Source of the DNA: Alphaproteobacteria bacterium
Lineage (GTDB): Bacteria; Pseudomonadota; Alphaproteobacteria; Reyranellales; Reyranellaceae
Assembly: GCA_017307275.1 (NCBI GenBank)
Contig: JAFKFK010000021.1
Coordinates: 1 to 64,000, forward strand
Length of the DNA stretch: 64,000 nucleotides
Reading direction: 5' to 3'
Shown here: piece by piece, positions 35,924 to 44,580 of the stretch
Numbering within the stretch: position 1 is the stretch's first letter
Layout: every line of letters starts with the position of its first letter
The notes under the pieces: generated by a model
What the model was told of the DNA's origin: nothing
Databases searched by the model: none
What the model saw: only the letters and a program-made list of their open reading frames with translations
Translations under genes and position numbers: made by a program

Positions 35924-36217
35924 GTGAATCAGGATCTGGAAGTCTGGTTGATGTTTCTGCCGTTCTGGCTGCTGGGGACGGTCGCGATCCTGGCGGCGCT
36001 CTGGCACGGCGTGCGTTTCGCTGTTGTCCACGCCCGTGCGCATGCGGCCGGCCATGTTCCTAAGTTCTCGCTGACGCGCCGGCTCCATTGGCATGAATTG
36101 ACCGATGACGGCCGCCACCATCTCAAGCGGGCTTTTCAGAGCTTCTTCATCTTCTTTGGTTTGACGGCCCTTGGCCTCGCCTGCGTAGCGGGATGGGCGT
36201 TCTGGCGTTACGGCTGA
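35924..36217 (+). CDS. Small two-helix membrane protein
   Basis: The 97-residue protein has two hydrophobic segments (FLPFWLLGTVAILAALW and FFIFFGLTALGLACVAGWAF) with a His- and Arg-rich loop between. GTG 35924 has GGGAG about 8 nt upstream. Function unknown; co-transcription with the secreted protein upstream is likely. Confidence 0.65.
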   Translation: MNQDLEVWLMFLPFWLLGTVAILAALWHGVRFAVVHARAHAAGHVPKFSLTRRLHWHELTDDGRHHLKRAFQSFFIFFGLTALGLACVAGWAFWRYG

Positions 36218-36233
36218 GGACGAAGCCTGTCGC

Positions 36234-36353
36234 CTACTCGGCCGTCAGGGCGACGACTTCGTAGTCGCTGGACGGGGCGATCTGGATCACCGGACCGCAG
36301 GCATTCACAATCATCAGCAGTACGCCGAGGGTGGTGCAAAGCCGGAGGAGCAT
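36234..36353 (-). CDS. Tiny lipoprotein-like protein (39 aa)
   Basis: The 39-residue product has a hydrophobic signal (LCTTLGVLLMIVNACG) ending in a possible lipobox with Asn in place of the usual small residue. AAGGAG lies 9 nt before the start, which supports translation. The ~20-residue mature part is too short for a domain call. Confidence 0.5.
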   Translation of the reverse strand: MLLRLCTTLGVLLMIVNACGPVIQIAPSSDYEVVALTAE

Positions 36354-36517
36354 GGCGAAACTCTCCTTCTTACCGACCAACGCCGCCTGCTGCGGTTCGG
36401 TTGCCCCCGGTCCTGGAATGTTCGCCCCTTTTGCAGGTCGGCAGAGGCCTGTCCGTAGGTTCTGCCCTGCCGCCACGTCGCCCTGTATGCTGAAGCGAAA
36501 TCTGAGGAGACACCCCC

Positions 36518-38131
36518 ATGACCGACGCCACTGAGCGCTGGGACGTCATCATCGTTGGCGCAGGGCTTTCGGGCATGTACCAGCTGCTGAAGCTGCGTCA
36601 GCTCGGCTTCAAGGTGCACGTCTACGAGGCCGGCGGCGGCGTCGGCGGCACCTGGTACTGGAACCGCTACCCCGGCGCACGCTTCGATTCGGAGAGCTGG
36701 ACCTACGGCTATTCCTTCTCGCCCGAGGTGCTGAAGGAATGGAACTGGAAGGAGCACTTCTCCGGCCAGCCCGAGAACCTGCGCTACTGCGAGTTCGTCG
36801 CCGACAAGTTCGATCTCCGTCGCGACATCACCTTCAACACGCGCGTGAAGTCCGCGCATTGGGACGAGGCCGCCAACGAGTGGGAGGCCGCGTTCGAGAA
36901 CGGCAAGCGCGCTCGCGCCCGTTTCCTGGTGACCGCCATCGGGCCGCTCTCGTCGCCGACCATGCCGGTCATTCCCGGCGTCGAGGATTTCAAGGGCGAG
37001 TCCTGGCACACCGGCCTGTGGCCGCATCGCCCCGTGACCTTCGCCGGCAAGCGCGTGGCGGTGATCGGCACGGGCGCTTCGGGTGTGCAGGCGATCACCG
37101 AGATCGCCAAGACGGTCGGCCATCTCACCGTGTTCCAGCGCACGCCCAACTGGTGCACGCCGCTGCGCAACAGCGCCATCGCGCCGGAGGAGATGGAGAA
37201 GATCCGCGCCCGCTACGAGGAGATCTTCGCGCAGTGCCGCGACAACTGGGGCTGCTTCATCCACACCGCCGACCCGCGTCACGCCACCGACGTCACGCCC
37301 GAGGAGCGCGATGCGTTCTTCGAGGAACTCTACAACATGCCGGGCTTCGCCTTCTGGCAGGGCAACTTCCGCGACGTGCTGATGGACCAGAAGGCCAACG
37401 ACGCACTCACCCAGTTCGTGATCAAGAAGATCCGGGCGCGCCTGAAGGACCAGAAGCTTGCCGACAAGCTGATCCCGACCAACCACGGCTACGGTACCCG
37501 CCGCGTGCCGCTCGAGAGCGGCTACTTCGAGGTCTACAATCAGCCCAACGTGAAGCTCGTCGATCTGCGCGAGACGCCGATCGAGCGCATCACCGAGAAG
37601 GGGCTCAAGACCAGCGACGCCGAGTACGAGTTCGACATGATCATCTACGCGACTGGCTTCGATGCCATCACCGGCGCGTTCGATCGCATCGACTTCCGCG
37701 GCCGCAATGGCGAGAAGCTCCGGGACAAGTGGGCCGACGGTCCGCACACCTATCTCGGCCTGAATGTCGCGGGCTTCCCCAACATGCTGACCCTGGTCGG
37801 CCCGCACAATGCCGCGACCTTCTGCAACCTGCCGCGCTGCATCGAGCAGAACGTCGAGTTCGTGAGCGATCTTCTGGAGCATATGCGCGACAAGGGTCTG
37901 ACCCGCATCGAGGCGACGCCGGATGCCGAGGAGACCTGGACGGCACACGTCCACGACACCGCGTCGCGATTGCTGCTGACGAAAGTGGATTCGTGGATGA
38001 CCGGCGTGAACAAGAACGTCGCCGGCCGCCAGAAGCGCACCTTCATGGCCTATGCCGGCGGCGCGCCCAAGTATCGCCAGAAGTGCGAGGAGATCGTAGC
38101 GAACGGCTATGAGGGCTTCGCGCTGACCTAG
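36518..38131 (+). CDS. Flavin-containing (Baeyer-Villiger-type) monooxygenase
   Basis: The 537-residue protein has the FAD motif GAGLSG near residue 14 and the second nucleotide motif GTGASG. The Baeyer-Villiger fingerprint FxGxxxHTxxWP matches FKGESWHTGLWP at 158-169. It would insert oxygen next to a ketone using NADPH, FAD and O2. It stands alone and is convergent with the MocR gene by a 4-bp overlap. Ketone substrate unknown. Confidence 0.9.
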   Translation: MTDATERWDVIIVGAGLSGMYQLLKLRQLGFKVHVYEAGGGVGGTWYWNRYPGARFDSESWTYGYSFSPEVLKEWNWKEHFSGQPENLRYCEFVADKFDLRRDITFNTRVKSAHWDEAANEWEAAFENGKRARARFLVTAIGPLSSPTMPVIPGVEDFKGESWHTGLWPHRPVTFAGKRVAVIGTGASGVQAITEIAKTVGHLTVFQRTPNWCTPLRNSAIAPEEMEKIRARYEEIFAQCRDNWGCFIHTADPRHATDVTPEERDAFFEELYNMPGFAFWQGNFRDVLMDQKANDALTQFVIKKIRARLKDQKLADKLIPTNHGYGTRRVPLESGYFEVYNQPNVKLVDLRETPIERITEKGLKTSDAEYEFDMIIYATGFDAITGAFDRIDFRGRNGEKLRDKWADGPHTYLGLNVAGFPNMLTLVGPHNAATFCNLPRCIEQNVEFVSDLLEHMRDKGLTRIEATPDAEETWTAHVHDTASRLLLTKVDSWMTGVNKNVAGRQKRTFMAYAGGAPKYRQKCEEIVANGYEGFALT

Positions 38132-39558
38132 CCCGCGCCCATCCCGAGGGCGCGCGCCAGGGCCTTTGCCCGCGAGAGGGCCTGTTCCTCGGGGATGTTG
38201 GTGAAGCTCAGCATCAGGCCCGAGTCGTTCGTCCGCCCGAGATACTGGGCGGAAAGCGCGCTGGGGAGCAGACGGTGCCTAAGGGCGCGGCGGACGAGGT
38301 CGACGTCGTCCTTCGCGTCAGGAAAGCGGGCAAGCAGATGCATGCCACCCGGCCGCAGGGTCATCTCCAGCCGGTCACCGAAGGCGTTGCGAAGCGCCGA
38401 AGCCAGGGCGTCTCGCCGTGCTGCGTAGAGGCCGCGCATGCGCTTGAGATGGCGGCCGAAATGTCCGTCGGAAAGGAAGTCGGCAACGACGCGCTGACCC
38501 AGCACAGGTTCGCCATGGGCGGTGGCGCGCTTCGCCTCGATGACCTGCTGAATCAGGGAATGCGGCAGGACGAGATAACCAAGACAGAGGCCGGGGAAGA
38601 GGGTCTTGCTGAAGCTGCCGGCGTAGATCACGCGGTCGGCGAGATCGAGGCTCTTCAGCGCCGGGAGCTTTCGGCCGACATAGTGGAACTCGCCGTCGTA
38701 ATCGTCCTCGACGATCCAGGCATTCGTCTCGCTGGCCCAGGCCAGGAGTTTCTGCCGGCGGGCCAGAGAGAGGGCGACACCGAGCACGCTCTGATGGGCA
38801 GGCGTCACGACGGCGAGCCGGGCACGAGGCGCCTTCTCCTGCGCAAACTCCACGTCCAGTCCCTGATCGTCGACAGGGATGGGGAGCACCTGGGCCGATG
38901 CCGTTTCCAGAGCGTGGCGCGCCAGGAAATATCCCGGCTCCTCGAACCACACTCCGTCGCCCGGCCGCAGGAGCAGGCGAGCCATCAGACTGAGAGCATC
39001 CTGATACCCGCCGGTGACGACCACCTGCGTCGCGTGGCACAACACGCCGCGCGAGACCGCGAGATACGACGCGATGGCCTCGCGAAGATCGGGCAAGCCG
39101 GCATAGGCGGGGTAGCCGAGGGCGCCTCCGCTCAGTCGCTTGGCGGCGCGAGCGGTCAATCGCGCCCAAAGAGCGCGTGGGAACGCGTCCAGGGCGGGCA
39201 GGCCCAACTGGAACGGTCGCAGCTCGGCGCCCGAGTCCTCCTCGGGTGCCAGCTTCAGCGTGTCGCGCACGGCGCGCGCCGGCAGGGCATCGACTTGCAG
39301 CTCGGGCGAGACGATCGTTCCGGCCGGTCCCCGCGAGAGGAGATAACCCTCGCCGGCGAGTCGAGCGTAGGTCGCGTCCACGGTCCCGCGCGCGACGCCC
39401 AGCTCGCTCGCCAGGGTGCGGACGGACGGTAGCTTCTCTCCGGGCGTCAGTTGTCGTGTGGCGATGACCGCCCGGATCCGCCGGTAAAGCTGCTCCTGCA
39501 ACGGGAGCGTGGACCGCGCCAGGGGAGCGGAGACGAGGCGTTTGGCAGGGCGGCGCAT
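38128..39558 (-). CDS. MocR-type GntR/aminotransferase-like transcriptional regulator
   Basis: The 476-residue protein has an N-terminal GntR winged helix (GEKLPSVRTLASELGVARGT) fused to a fold type I aminotransferase-like domain. The PLP Lys lies in YAGSFSKTLFPG. It belongs to the MocR/PdxR group and would respond to a PLP-linked signal. It is divergent from a CMD-GNAT-azoreductase operon, with direct repeats in between, so it probably controls that operon. Confidence 0.87.
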   Translation of the reverse strand: MRRPAKRLVSAPLARSTLPLQEQLYRRIRAVIATRQLTPGEKLPSVRTLASELGVARGTVDATYARLAGEGYLLSRGPAGTIVSPELQVDALPARAVRDTLKLAPEEDSGAELRPFQLGLPALDAFPRALWARLTARAAKRLSGGALGYPAYAGLPDLREAIASYLAVSRGVLCHATQVVVTGGYQDALSLMARLLLRPGDGVWFEEPGYFLARHALETASAQVLPIPVDDQGLDVEFAQEKAPRARLAVVTPAHQSVLGVALSLARRQKLLAWASETNAWIVEDDYDGEFHYVGRKLPALKSLDLADRVIYAGSFSKTLFPGLCLGYLVLPHSLIQQVIEAKRATAHGEPVLGQRVVADFLSDGHFGRHLKRMRGLYAARRDALASALRNAFGDRLEMTLRPGGMHLLARFPDAKDDVDLVRRALRHRLLPSALSAQYLGRTNDSGLMLSFTNIPEEQALSRAKALARALGMGAG

Positions 39559-39582
39559 GGCCTAGTTATTTTCTCAAATCTT

Positions 39583-39602
39583 GGACCATTTATATAGACC
39601 AT
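39583..39602. promoter_or_regulatory. Direct repeats, candidate MocR operator
   Basis: GGACCAT (39583-39589) and AGACCAT (39596-39602) are direct repeats with a 13-bp period, separated by an AT-rich TTATAT spacer, in the 83-bp gap between mocR and the CMD gene. Direct repeats are usual for MocR regulators. Which promoter they control is inferred from position. Confidence 0.5.
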
Positions 39603-39641
39603 AGGAGTGCCATCTAACGGACGTCACTTTCAGGAGTACCG

Positions 39642-40115
39642 ATGTCCGTTCAGCGCCTCTCGATCCCTAGAACCGCCCCCGAGGGATACGCGGCTCTCAC
39701 CGCCGTCGAAACCTACATCCAACACAGCAGTCTGCCGGCGAGCCTGGTCGACCTGATGAAGATGCGCGCGTCGCAGATCAATGGCTGCGCCTTCTGTCTC
39801 GACATGCATAGCAAGGACGCCCGCAAGCTCGGGGAAACGGAGCAGCGGCTCTACCTCCTCAACGCCTGGCGAGAGTCGCCGATCTATACGCCGGCCGAGC
39901 GGGCAGCCCTGGCCTGGACGGAGGCTCTGACGCTGGTCGCCGAGACCCATGCGCCCGATGCCGACTACGAACTCCTGCAGAAGCACTTCTCGGCCAAGGA
40001 GATCGCCGATCTCACGATTCTGATCGGCATGATCAACCTCTGGAACCGGGTCGCGATCGGCATGCGCGCCCAGCATCCGGTGGACAGAGTGGAGGTGGTC
40101 CGTGAGCGCGCTTGA
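39642..40115 (+). CDS. Carboxymuconolactone decarboxylase/AhpD-family protein
   Basis: The 157-residue protein has the AhpD-like redox motif CAFCLDMH (C-x2-C-x3-H) and the surrounding helices of this family (MKMRASQINGCAFC, LNAWRESPIYT). Members act as peroxidases or small-molecule decarboxylases; the CxxC points to a redox role. It opens an operon with a GNAT gene (14-bp overlap) and an azoreductase-type gene. Confidence 0.87.
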   Translation: MSVQRLSIPRTAPEGYAALTAVETYIQHSSLPASLVDLMKMRASQINGCAFCLDMHSKDARKLGETEQRLYLLNAWRESPIYTPAERAALAWTEALTLVAETHAPDADYELLQKHFSAKEIADLTILIGMINLWNRVAIGMRAQHPVDRVEVVRERA

Positions 40116-40536
40116 GCTGCGTCATGCCGACACCGACAAGGATGTCGAAGCCTGCTTTTCGTTGATGCGACAGTTGCGGCCGCATCTCGCCGATGGTGCG
40201 GAACTGCTGTCGCGTGTGCGACGGCAGGAGAAGGAGAGCTACCGGCTGCTTGTAGCCTGGCGAGACGGCCATCCCGTCGGTGCGGCAGGTTATCGGTTTC
40301 AGGAGAACCTGGTCCGCGGTCGCTTCGTCTATGTCGACGATCTTGTCGTGCTCGACAGCGAACGCCGGAGCGGCATCGGCGCGCTCCTGCTGGACGAGGT
40401 GTCACGAATCGCCAAAGGTGCCGGCTACGACTGGCTGACGCTGGATACCGCGCTCAACAATTCGTTGGGGCAGAGGTTCTACTTCCGGTGGGGCATGCTT
40501 TCGACGGCGCTGCACTTTGGAAAGCCTCTGCGATGA
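40102..40536 (+). CDS. GNAT-family acetyltransferase
   Basis: The 144-residue protein starts at GTG 40102, inside the preceding gene. It shows the GNAT core with VDDLVVLDSERRSGIGALLL as the acetyl-CoA binding strand-loop, and LTLDTALNNSLGQRFYFRWG at the end. Substrate unknown. It is translationally coupled to both neighbours, so it probably acts in the same stress or detoxification process. Confidence 0.85.
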   Translation: MSALELRHADTDKDVEACFSLMRQLRPHLADGAELLSRVRRQEKESYRLLVAWRDGHPVGAAGYRFQENLVRGRFVYVDDLVVLDSERRSGIGALLLDEVSRIAKGAGYDWLTLDTALNNSLGQRFYFRWGMLSTALHFGKPLR

Positions 40537-41147
40537 ACTCCGTGCTGCTGCTCGAAGCGAGTCCTCGCTTCGGTCGCTCGCAGAGCCGCGCGGCTGCCGA
40601 GCAGGTCCTTCGTCGTCTGAAGGTACGCGAGCCGGCGTTGCGCGTTCTTCGGCGCGATCTGGCGGCGGCACCTCCGGCCTTGATCGACGAGGCCTTCACC
40701 GAAGCCATGTATGTGCCGGCAGCCAAGCAGGACGAGGGGCAGCGCCAGGCGCTGGCGGAGTCGGAGGTGATGATCGGCGAACTGGAACAAACGGGCAGCC
40801 TCGTCATCAGCACGCCGATGAACAACTTCACCGTACCCGCCGTGCTGAAGGCCTGGATCGATCAGGTGCTTCGCCTGGAACGTACCTTCAGTTCGACACC
40901 CGCTGGAAAGGTCGGTCTGCTGGCGGACCGGCCAACCTACGTCGTCGTTGCGACGGGCGGCTTCGTCACCGGCGAACGCGCCCGGCAGCCGGACTTCCTG
41001 ACGCCCTATCTCGAAGCGGTCCTCGCGACCCTGGGGATCAAGACCGTCCAGTTCCTTTACCTGGAGCGCATTCCGCGCGGTACGGCTTGGTCGGCAGACA
41101 CGGATGTGCCTGTCCAGTCCTGGCTGGACCGGCACCTTCCCTGTTGA
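40533..41147 (+). CDS. FMN-dependent NADH-azoreductase-like flavodoxin-fold protein
   Basis: The 204-residue protein has the AzoR-type flavodoxin fold: LLLEASPRFGRSQSR at the phosphate-binding loop, STPMNNFTVPAVLKAWIDQV, and ATGGFVTG. It reduces quinones or azo compounds with NAD(P)H. The start at 40533 overlaps the GNAT stop (ATGA). It is the last gene of the MocR-flanked operon. Confidence 0.85.
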   Translation: MNSVLLLEASPRFGRSQSRAAAEQVLRRLKVREPALRVLRRDLAAAPPALIDEAFTEAMYVPAAKQDEGQRQALAESEVMIGELEQTGSLVISTPMNNFTVPAVLKAWIDQVLRLERTFSSTPAGKVGLLADRPTYVVVATGGFVTGERARQPDFLTPYLEAVLATLGIKTVQFLYLERIPRGTAWSADTDVPVQSWLDRHLPC

Positions 41148-41151
41148 GGTG

Positions 41152-42009
41152 CTAGATCACCCGCTGCGTGCGCGAGAACGCCATGTAGAGTTCGTGCGCG
41201 CGGGCAGCGATCGGGCCGGGCTGCAGGTCGCGACCTTCGTAGCGGCTGACGGGCTGGACCTTGCCGGCATTGCCGGTGGTGAAAAGCTCGTCGGCATCTT
41301 CGAGATCGGCCGTCGTGACAGTCCGCTCTTCGACCGTGATGCCCGCTGAACGCAGCAGCTTCACCGTGCGGTTGCGCGTGATGCCCGCCAGGAACGAACC
41401 GTTCGGCACCGGCGTCGACACCGTACCGTTCTTGGCGAGGAAGATGTTGGAGCTGCAGGTCTCGGCCACGTTGCCGATGGCGTCGAGCACGATGCCGTTG
41501 TTGAAGCCGCGCTTCATCATCTCGGCAACGCCGCGCGAGGAGTTAGGATAGAGGCAGCTCGCCTTGGCGTCGGTCGGCGCGCTTTCCGGCGTCGGCCGGC
41601 GGATCGAGCGGCAGAGACCGAGGGTCAGCGGCGTGCCTGCGCGCATCGGCGAGATATAGGTGCAGAGCAGGAACTGCGCAGAGTCGGGATCGACCGAGAT
41701 CGGACCGGCGCCGCCCTTGCCGGCCCAGAACATCGGCCGCACGTAGAGCTCGGCCTTGGGGCCGAAGCGGCGCACGCTCTCATGCATCAACTTGAGGATG
41801 TCCTGCGGCGTCTGGGTGGGGTTCAGCCCGATGGCGCGGGCCGACCGCACGACGCGTTCCGCATGGAGGTCCAGGTCCGGTCCGCAGCCCTCGAAGGCGC
41901 GGCCGCCGTCGAATACCATGGAGCCCAGCCAGAAGGCGTGGTCGCGCGGGCCCAGGATAGCCGGGTTGCCCTCGTGCCATGTGCCGTTCCAGTAGGTGAG
42001 CGTGTCCAT
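41152..42009 (-). CDS. Branched-chain/class IV aminotransferase
   Basis: The 285-residue protein belongs to the fold type IV PLP enzymes: YVRPMFW, CLYPNSSRGVAEMMKRGF with the likely PLP Lys nearby, and NVAETCSSNIF with the conserved Glu. It may be a branched-chain aminotransferase (IlvE-like) or D-amino-acid/aminodeoxychorismate enzyme. The start at 42009 has GAGGA upstream. It is divergent from an EamA transporter with a 43-bp gap. Confidence 0.83.
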   Translation of the reverse strand: MDTLTYWNGTWHEGNPAILGPRDHAFWLGSMVFDGGRAFEGCGPDLDLHAERVVRSARAIGLNPTQTPQDILKLMHESVRRFGPKAELYVRPMFWAGKGGAGPISVDPDSAQFLLCTYISPMRAGTPLTLGLCRSIRRPTPESAPTDAKASCLYPNSSRGVAEMMKRGFNNGIVLDAIGNVAETCSSNIFLAKNGTVSTPVPNGSFLAGITRNRTVKLLRSAGITVEERTVTTADLEDADELFTTGNAGKVQPVSRYEGRDLQPGPIAARAHELYMAFSRTQRVI

Positions 42010-42052
42010 AGTTTTCCTCGTTCTTGGAAGCCGGCGGGAATAGCAGATTCCC

Positions 42053-42919
42053 ATGAGCGGGGCAGCCCTTCTGGCCCTCGGCGCGGCGTTTTGCTTCGCT
42101 CTGGCGCTGATCCTTACGCAATTCGGGCTCAGGACCATGCCGTCTTGGCGCTCGCCGCTCTATTCCATCATCGGATCGGCGGTGGTGGCGTGGCTGCTTG
42201 CACTACCTTTGGTCGACTGGATGAAGCTCGATTGGCGGGCCGTGGCGATCTTCGCGGGAGTCGGCTGCATCTTCCCCGTGGTCGTGTCGATCCTGTCGGT
42301 ACGCTCCAACGAGAAGCTGGGGCCGGCCGTGGCCGGGGCGGTCGGCAACGTCACGCCGCTCTTCGCCGTGCTGGGGGCGGTGCTGTTCCTGGGCGAGCGC
42401 TTGCTGCTCGCGCAACTCGTCGGCCTCGCGATGGTGGTCGGCGGCGTCGCCTTGCTGGCGCTGCGAGGTGGGGCCGGCGGCCGGCGATGGTCGATCTGGG
42501 TGCTCGGCCTGCCCTTGGCGGCGGCGCTGGTGCGCGGCTCGATCCAACCCGCGATCAAGGCGGGGCTCGCGATCTGGCATGAACCCCTGGCTGCGGCAGC
42601 CATCGGCTACACACTCTCTTCTGTCGTAATCCTTCTGCTGGTTGGCCGTCGTGCCTTCCGCGAAGGACCTGCGATTCGCGAAGGCGTTCTCTGGTTCCTG
42701 TGTGTCGGTTTTGCCAACGGCACGGCGACCTTTCTCCTCTATGCCGCGCTCGGGCTCGGCTCGATCGCCCTGGTGGCGCCGTTGGTTGCGCTGTTTCCGC
42801 TCATCGCAGTCGTGCTGAGCTTCTTCTTTCTGCGTGACGAGAAGCTGCACGCGATCGGCCTGCTTGGAATCGTGGTCAGTGTGGCCGGTGTCATTCTTCT
42901 GCTGCTGGGCGGGAAATGA
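42053..42919 (+). CDS. EamA/DMT-family transporter
   Basis: The 288-residue protein has ten hydrophobic segments in two EamA halves; LSVRSNEKLGPAVAGAVGN and LYAALGLGSIALVAPL mark the equivalent helices of each. It is probably an exporter of an amino acid or metabolite, perhaps linked to the divergent aminotransferase. No other regulator is nearby. Confidence 0.85.
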   Translation: MSGAALLALGAAFCFALALILTQFGLRTMPSWRSPLYSIIGSAVVAWLLALPLVDWMKLDWRAVAIFAGVGCIFPVVVSILSVRSNEKLGPAVAGAVGNVTPLFAVLGAVLFLGERLLLAQLVGLAMVVGGVALLALRGGAGGRRWSIWVLGLPLAAALVRGSIQPAIKAGLAIWHEPLAAAAIGYTLSSVVILLLVGRRAFREGPAIREGVLWFLCVGFANGTATFLLYAALGLGSIALVAPLVALFPLIAVVLSFFFLRDEKLHAIGLLGIVVSVAGVILLLLGGK

Positions 42920-43039
42920 GCGTGTCCAAAAGGCGGCGGAATGGGCGCGCGAATTCCCCAGATGAGGAGGCACTTTCACAGGCGTCGATGCGTATCTCCT
43001 GTTGAGGCGGTGTGATGCCGCCGAGAACGGAGGCTGACT

Positions 43040-43312
43040 ATGATGAAGCGTATCGCTCTCACCACGATCGCCGCCGCCAGTTTCTTGACGGTAGCGCTCG
43101 GTACCGCGGCCGTCACACCGGCCAGCGCCCAATCGTTCGGCGTCTATATCGGTAGGTCGGCACCGGCGCCTTACTATGCGCCGCCCGTCCAGCGGGTCTG
43201 GGTGCCAGGCTATTGGACTTGGCATCATGGCCGTCAGGTCTGGGTCGACGGCCGCTGGCGAGGCGGACCGCAGCCCGTTTGGAATCGCGGATGGGGCTGG
43301 GGCCACGATTAA
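43040..43312 (+). CDS. Small secreted Trp/Gly-rich protein (YXWGXW-like)
   Basis: The 90-residue precursor has a signal peptide ending near PASAQS. The mature part is rich in Trp, Tyr, Pro and His with WVPGYWTWHHGRQVW and WVDGRWRGG, like the short WxPGxW/YXWGXW repeat families of proteobacterial envelope proteins. Function unknown. GGAGG lies 6 nt before the first ATG; ATG 43043 is equally possible. A strong terminator follows. Confidence 0.78.
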   Translation: MMKRIALTTIAAASFLTVALGTAAVTPASAQSFGVYIGRSAPAPYYAPPVQRVWVPGYWTWHHGRQVWVDGRWRGGPQPVWNRGWGWGHD

Positions 43313-43343
43313 GTGACGCCGGTAAGTGCGGCCGGCGAGTATG

Positions 43344-43373
43344 GCGGGGCGCTTCGGCGCCCCGCTTTCTTTC
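43344..43373 (+). terminator. Rho-independent terminator
   Basis: A perfect 9-bp stem GCGGGGCGC / GCGCCCCGC with a stable TTCG tetraloop is followed by TTTCTTTC. It ends the small Trp-rich gene 31 bp after its stop. Confidence 0.92.
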
Positions 43374-43413
43374 CCCTGCTTTCCTTTCCAAGAGGGCGGC
43401 CTATCATGCCGCC

Positions 43414-44304
43414 ATGCGCACCGATCGATTTGGCCTTTCCGTCGCCCTCGCCACTCCCTTTGCCGAGGACCGGTCGATCGACCTGCCGCGGCTCGTCGCC
43501 CACGCGCGACAATCGTTGGCCGATGGCTGCAACAGCATCACCGCGTTCGGCACGACAGGCGAGGGGGCCTCGCTTGGTCTGAACGAACGGCAACGGGCGC
43601 TGGGGGCTCTGGTCGGTGCCGGCATCGATCCCGGGACGCAGCTCGTCGTCGGTATTGCCGCCAGCTCGGTCGAGGATGCGATCGCGCAAGGTCGCGCGGG
43701 CCTGATGTTGGGATGCCCAAGCTTCCTTCTGGCGCCGCCGTTCTATTTCAAGAGCCCTGGCGATGAAGGCCTGTTCGACTGGATCGCCGCGGTGCTGACG
43801 GGGCTCGGCCCCAAGGCGAGCAACGTCATCCTCTATCACATCCCGCAGGTTACGGCCGTCGGGCTGTCGATGGATCTGATCGGCCGACTGAAGAAAGCCT
43901 TTCCTGCACAGATCAAGGGCGTGAAGGATTCCTCCGGCGATTGGGACAATGCCCAGGCGCTTCTGAAGGAGCATGGCGACCTGCATATCCTGATCGGCGA
44001 TGAGCGCTTGCTGGCGCGCGCAATGAAGCTCGGGGCCTCCGGGGCGATCACCGGATTGGCCAATGTTGCGCCCGACTTGATGCGGCCGCTGCTCGACGGG
44101 ATCGAGGAGCCACGCGTCAATGCGATGGTCGAGGCCGTGCTGCCCTATGCCGTGACCGCGGCTGTCAAAGCTCTAGTTGGTCATCGCCGCAACGATGCGG
44201 CCGCCTGGTCGCGTATGCGTGCACCGCTGAGATCGCTTGGCGAGGCCGAATGCCGAGAGCTATTTGCGGCCGTCGATGCCATCCGCTCGCGGCGCGCTGC
44301 GTAG
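43414..44304 (+). CDS. DapA-superfamily aldolase/dehydratase (not canonical DHDPS)
   Basis: The 296-residue protein keeps the barrel motifs FGTTGEG and the Schiff-base Lys in GVKDSSGD. The DHDPS segment YNxPxRT is replaced by YHIPQVT, so the Arg that binds the aspartate-semialdehyde carboxylate is missing. That argues for a different aldol substrate, such as a keto-deoxy sugar acid. It overlaps the next small gene by 29 bp, and a UxaA-family dehydratase follows. Compare the canonical dapA at 11.1 kb. Confidence 0.78.
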   Translation: MRTDRFGLSVALATPFAEDRSIDLPRLVAHARQSLADGCNSITAFGTTGEGASLGLNERQRALGALVGAGIDPGTQLVVGIAASSVEDAIAQGRAGLMLGCPSFLLAPPFYFKSPGDEGLFDWIAAVLTGLGPKASNVILYHIPQVTAVGLSMDLIGRLKKAFPAQIKGVKDSSGDWDNAQALLKEHGDLHILIGDERLLARAMKLGASGAITGLANVAPDLMRPLLDGIEEPRVNAMVEAVLPYAVTAAVKALVGHRRNDAAAWSRMRAPLRSLGEAECRELFAAVDAIRSRRAA

Positions 44305-44530
44305 CGTTTTCCTTCTCGTCGTCCTTTGCGGGGCGCCGCCGCTGGCTGCGCAGCCTGATCAACAATGTTTGATCAAAGGAAACATCAGCGGCAAAGGCGA
44401 GCGTATCTATCATCCGCCCGGCTGCCGCTACTACAGTTCGACTGTGATTGACTCCAAGCGCGGCGAACGGTGGTTCTGTAGCGAGCGAGAAGCAGTCGCT
44501 GCCGGCTGGCGGCGTACGAAGGTCTGTTGA
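44276..44530 (+). CDS. Small secreted protein, 'sunset domain'-like
   Basis: The 84-residue precursor has a signal peptide ending near PLAAQPD. The mature part contains CLIKGNISGKGERIYHPPG, RYYSSTVID and ERWFCSEREAVAAGW, resembling a short Cys-containing domain found in many alphaproteobacterial secreted proteins and nuclease tails. Two Cys may form a disulfide. ATG 44276 overlaps the DapA-like gene by 29 bp, so translation is coupled. Role unknown. Confidence 0.7.
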   Translation: MPSARGALRSVFLLVVLCGAPPLAAQPDQQCLIKGNISGKGERIYHPPGCRYYSSTVIDSKRGERWFCSEREAVAAGWRRTKVC

Positions 44531-44580
44531 TCGCGCGCGGTGGCAGCGGTTACGCTCCGCAGGTCTCGGAGGAAACGACA

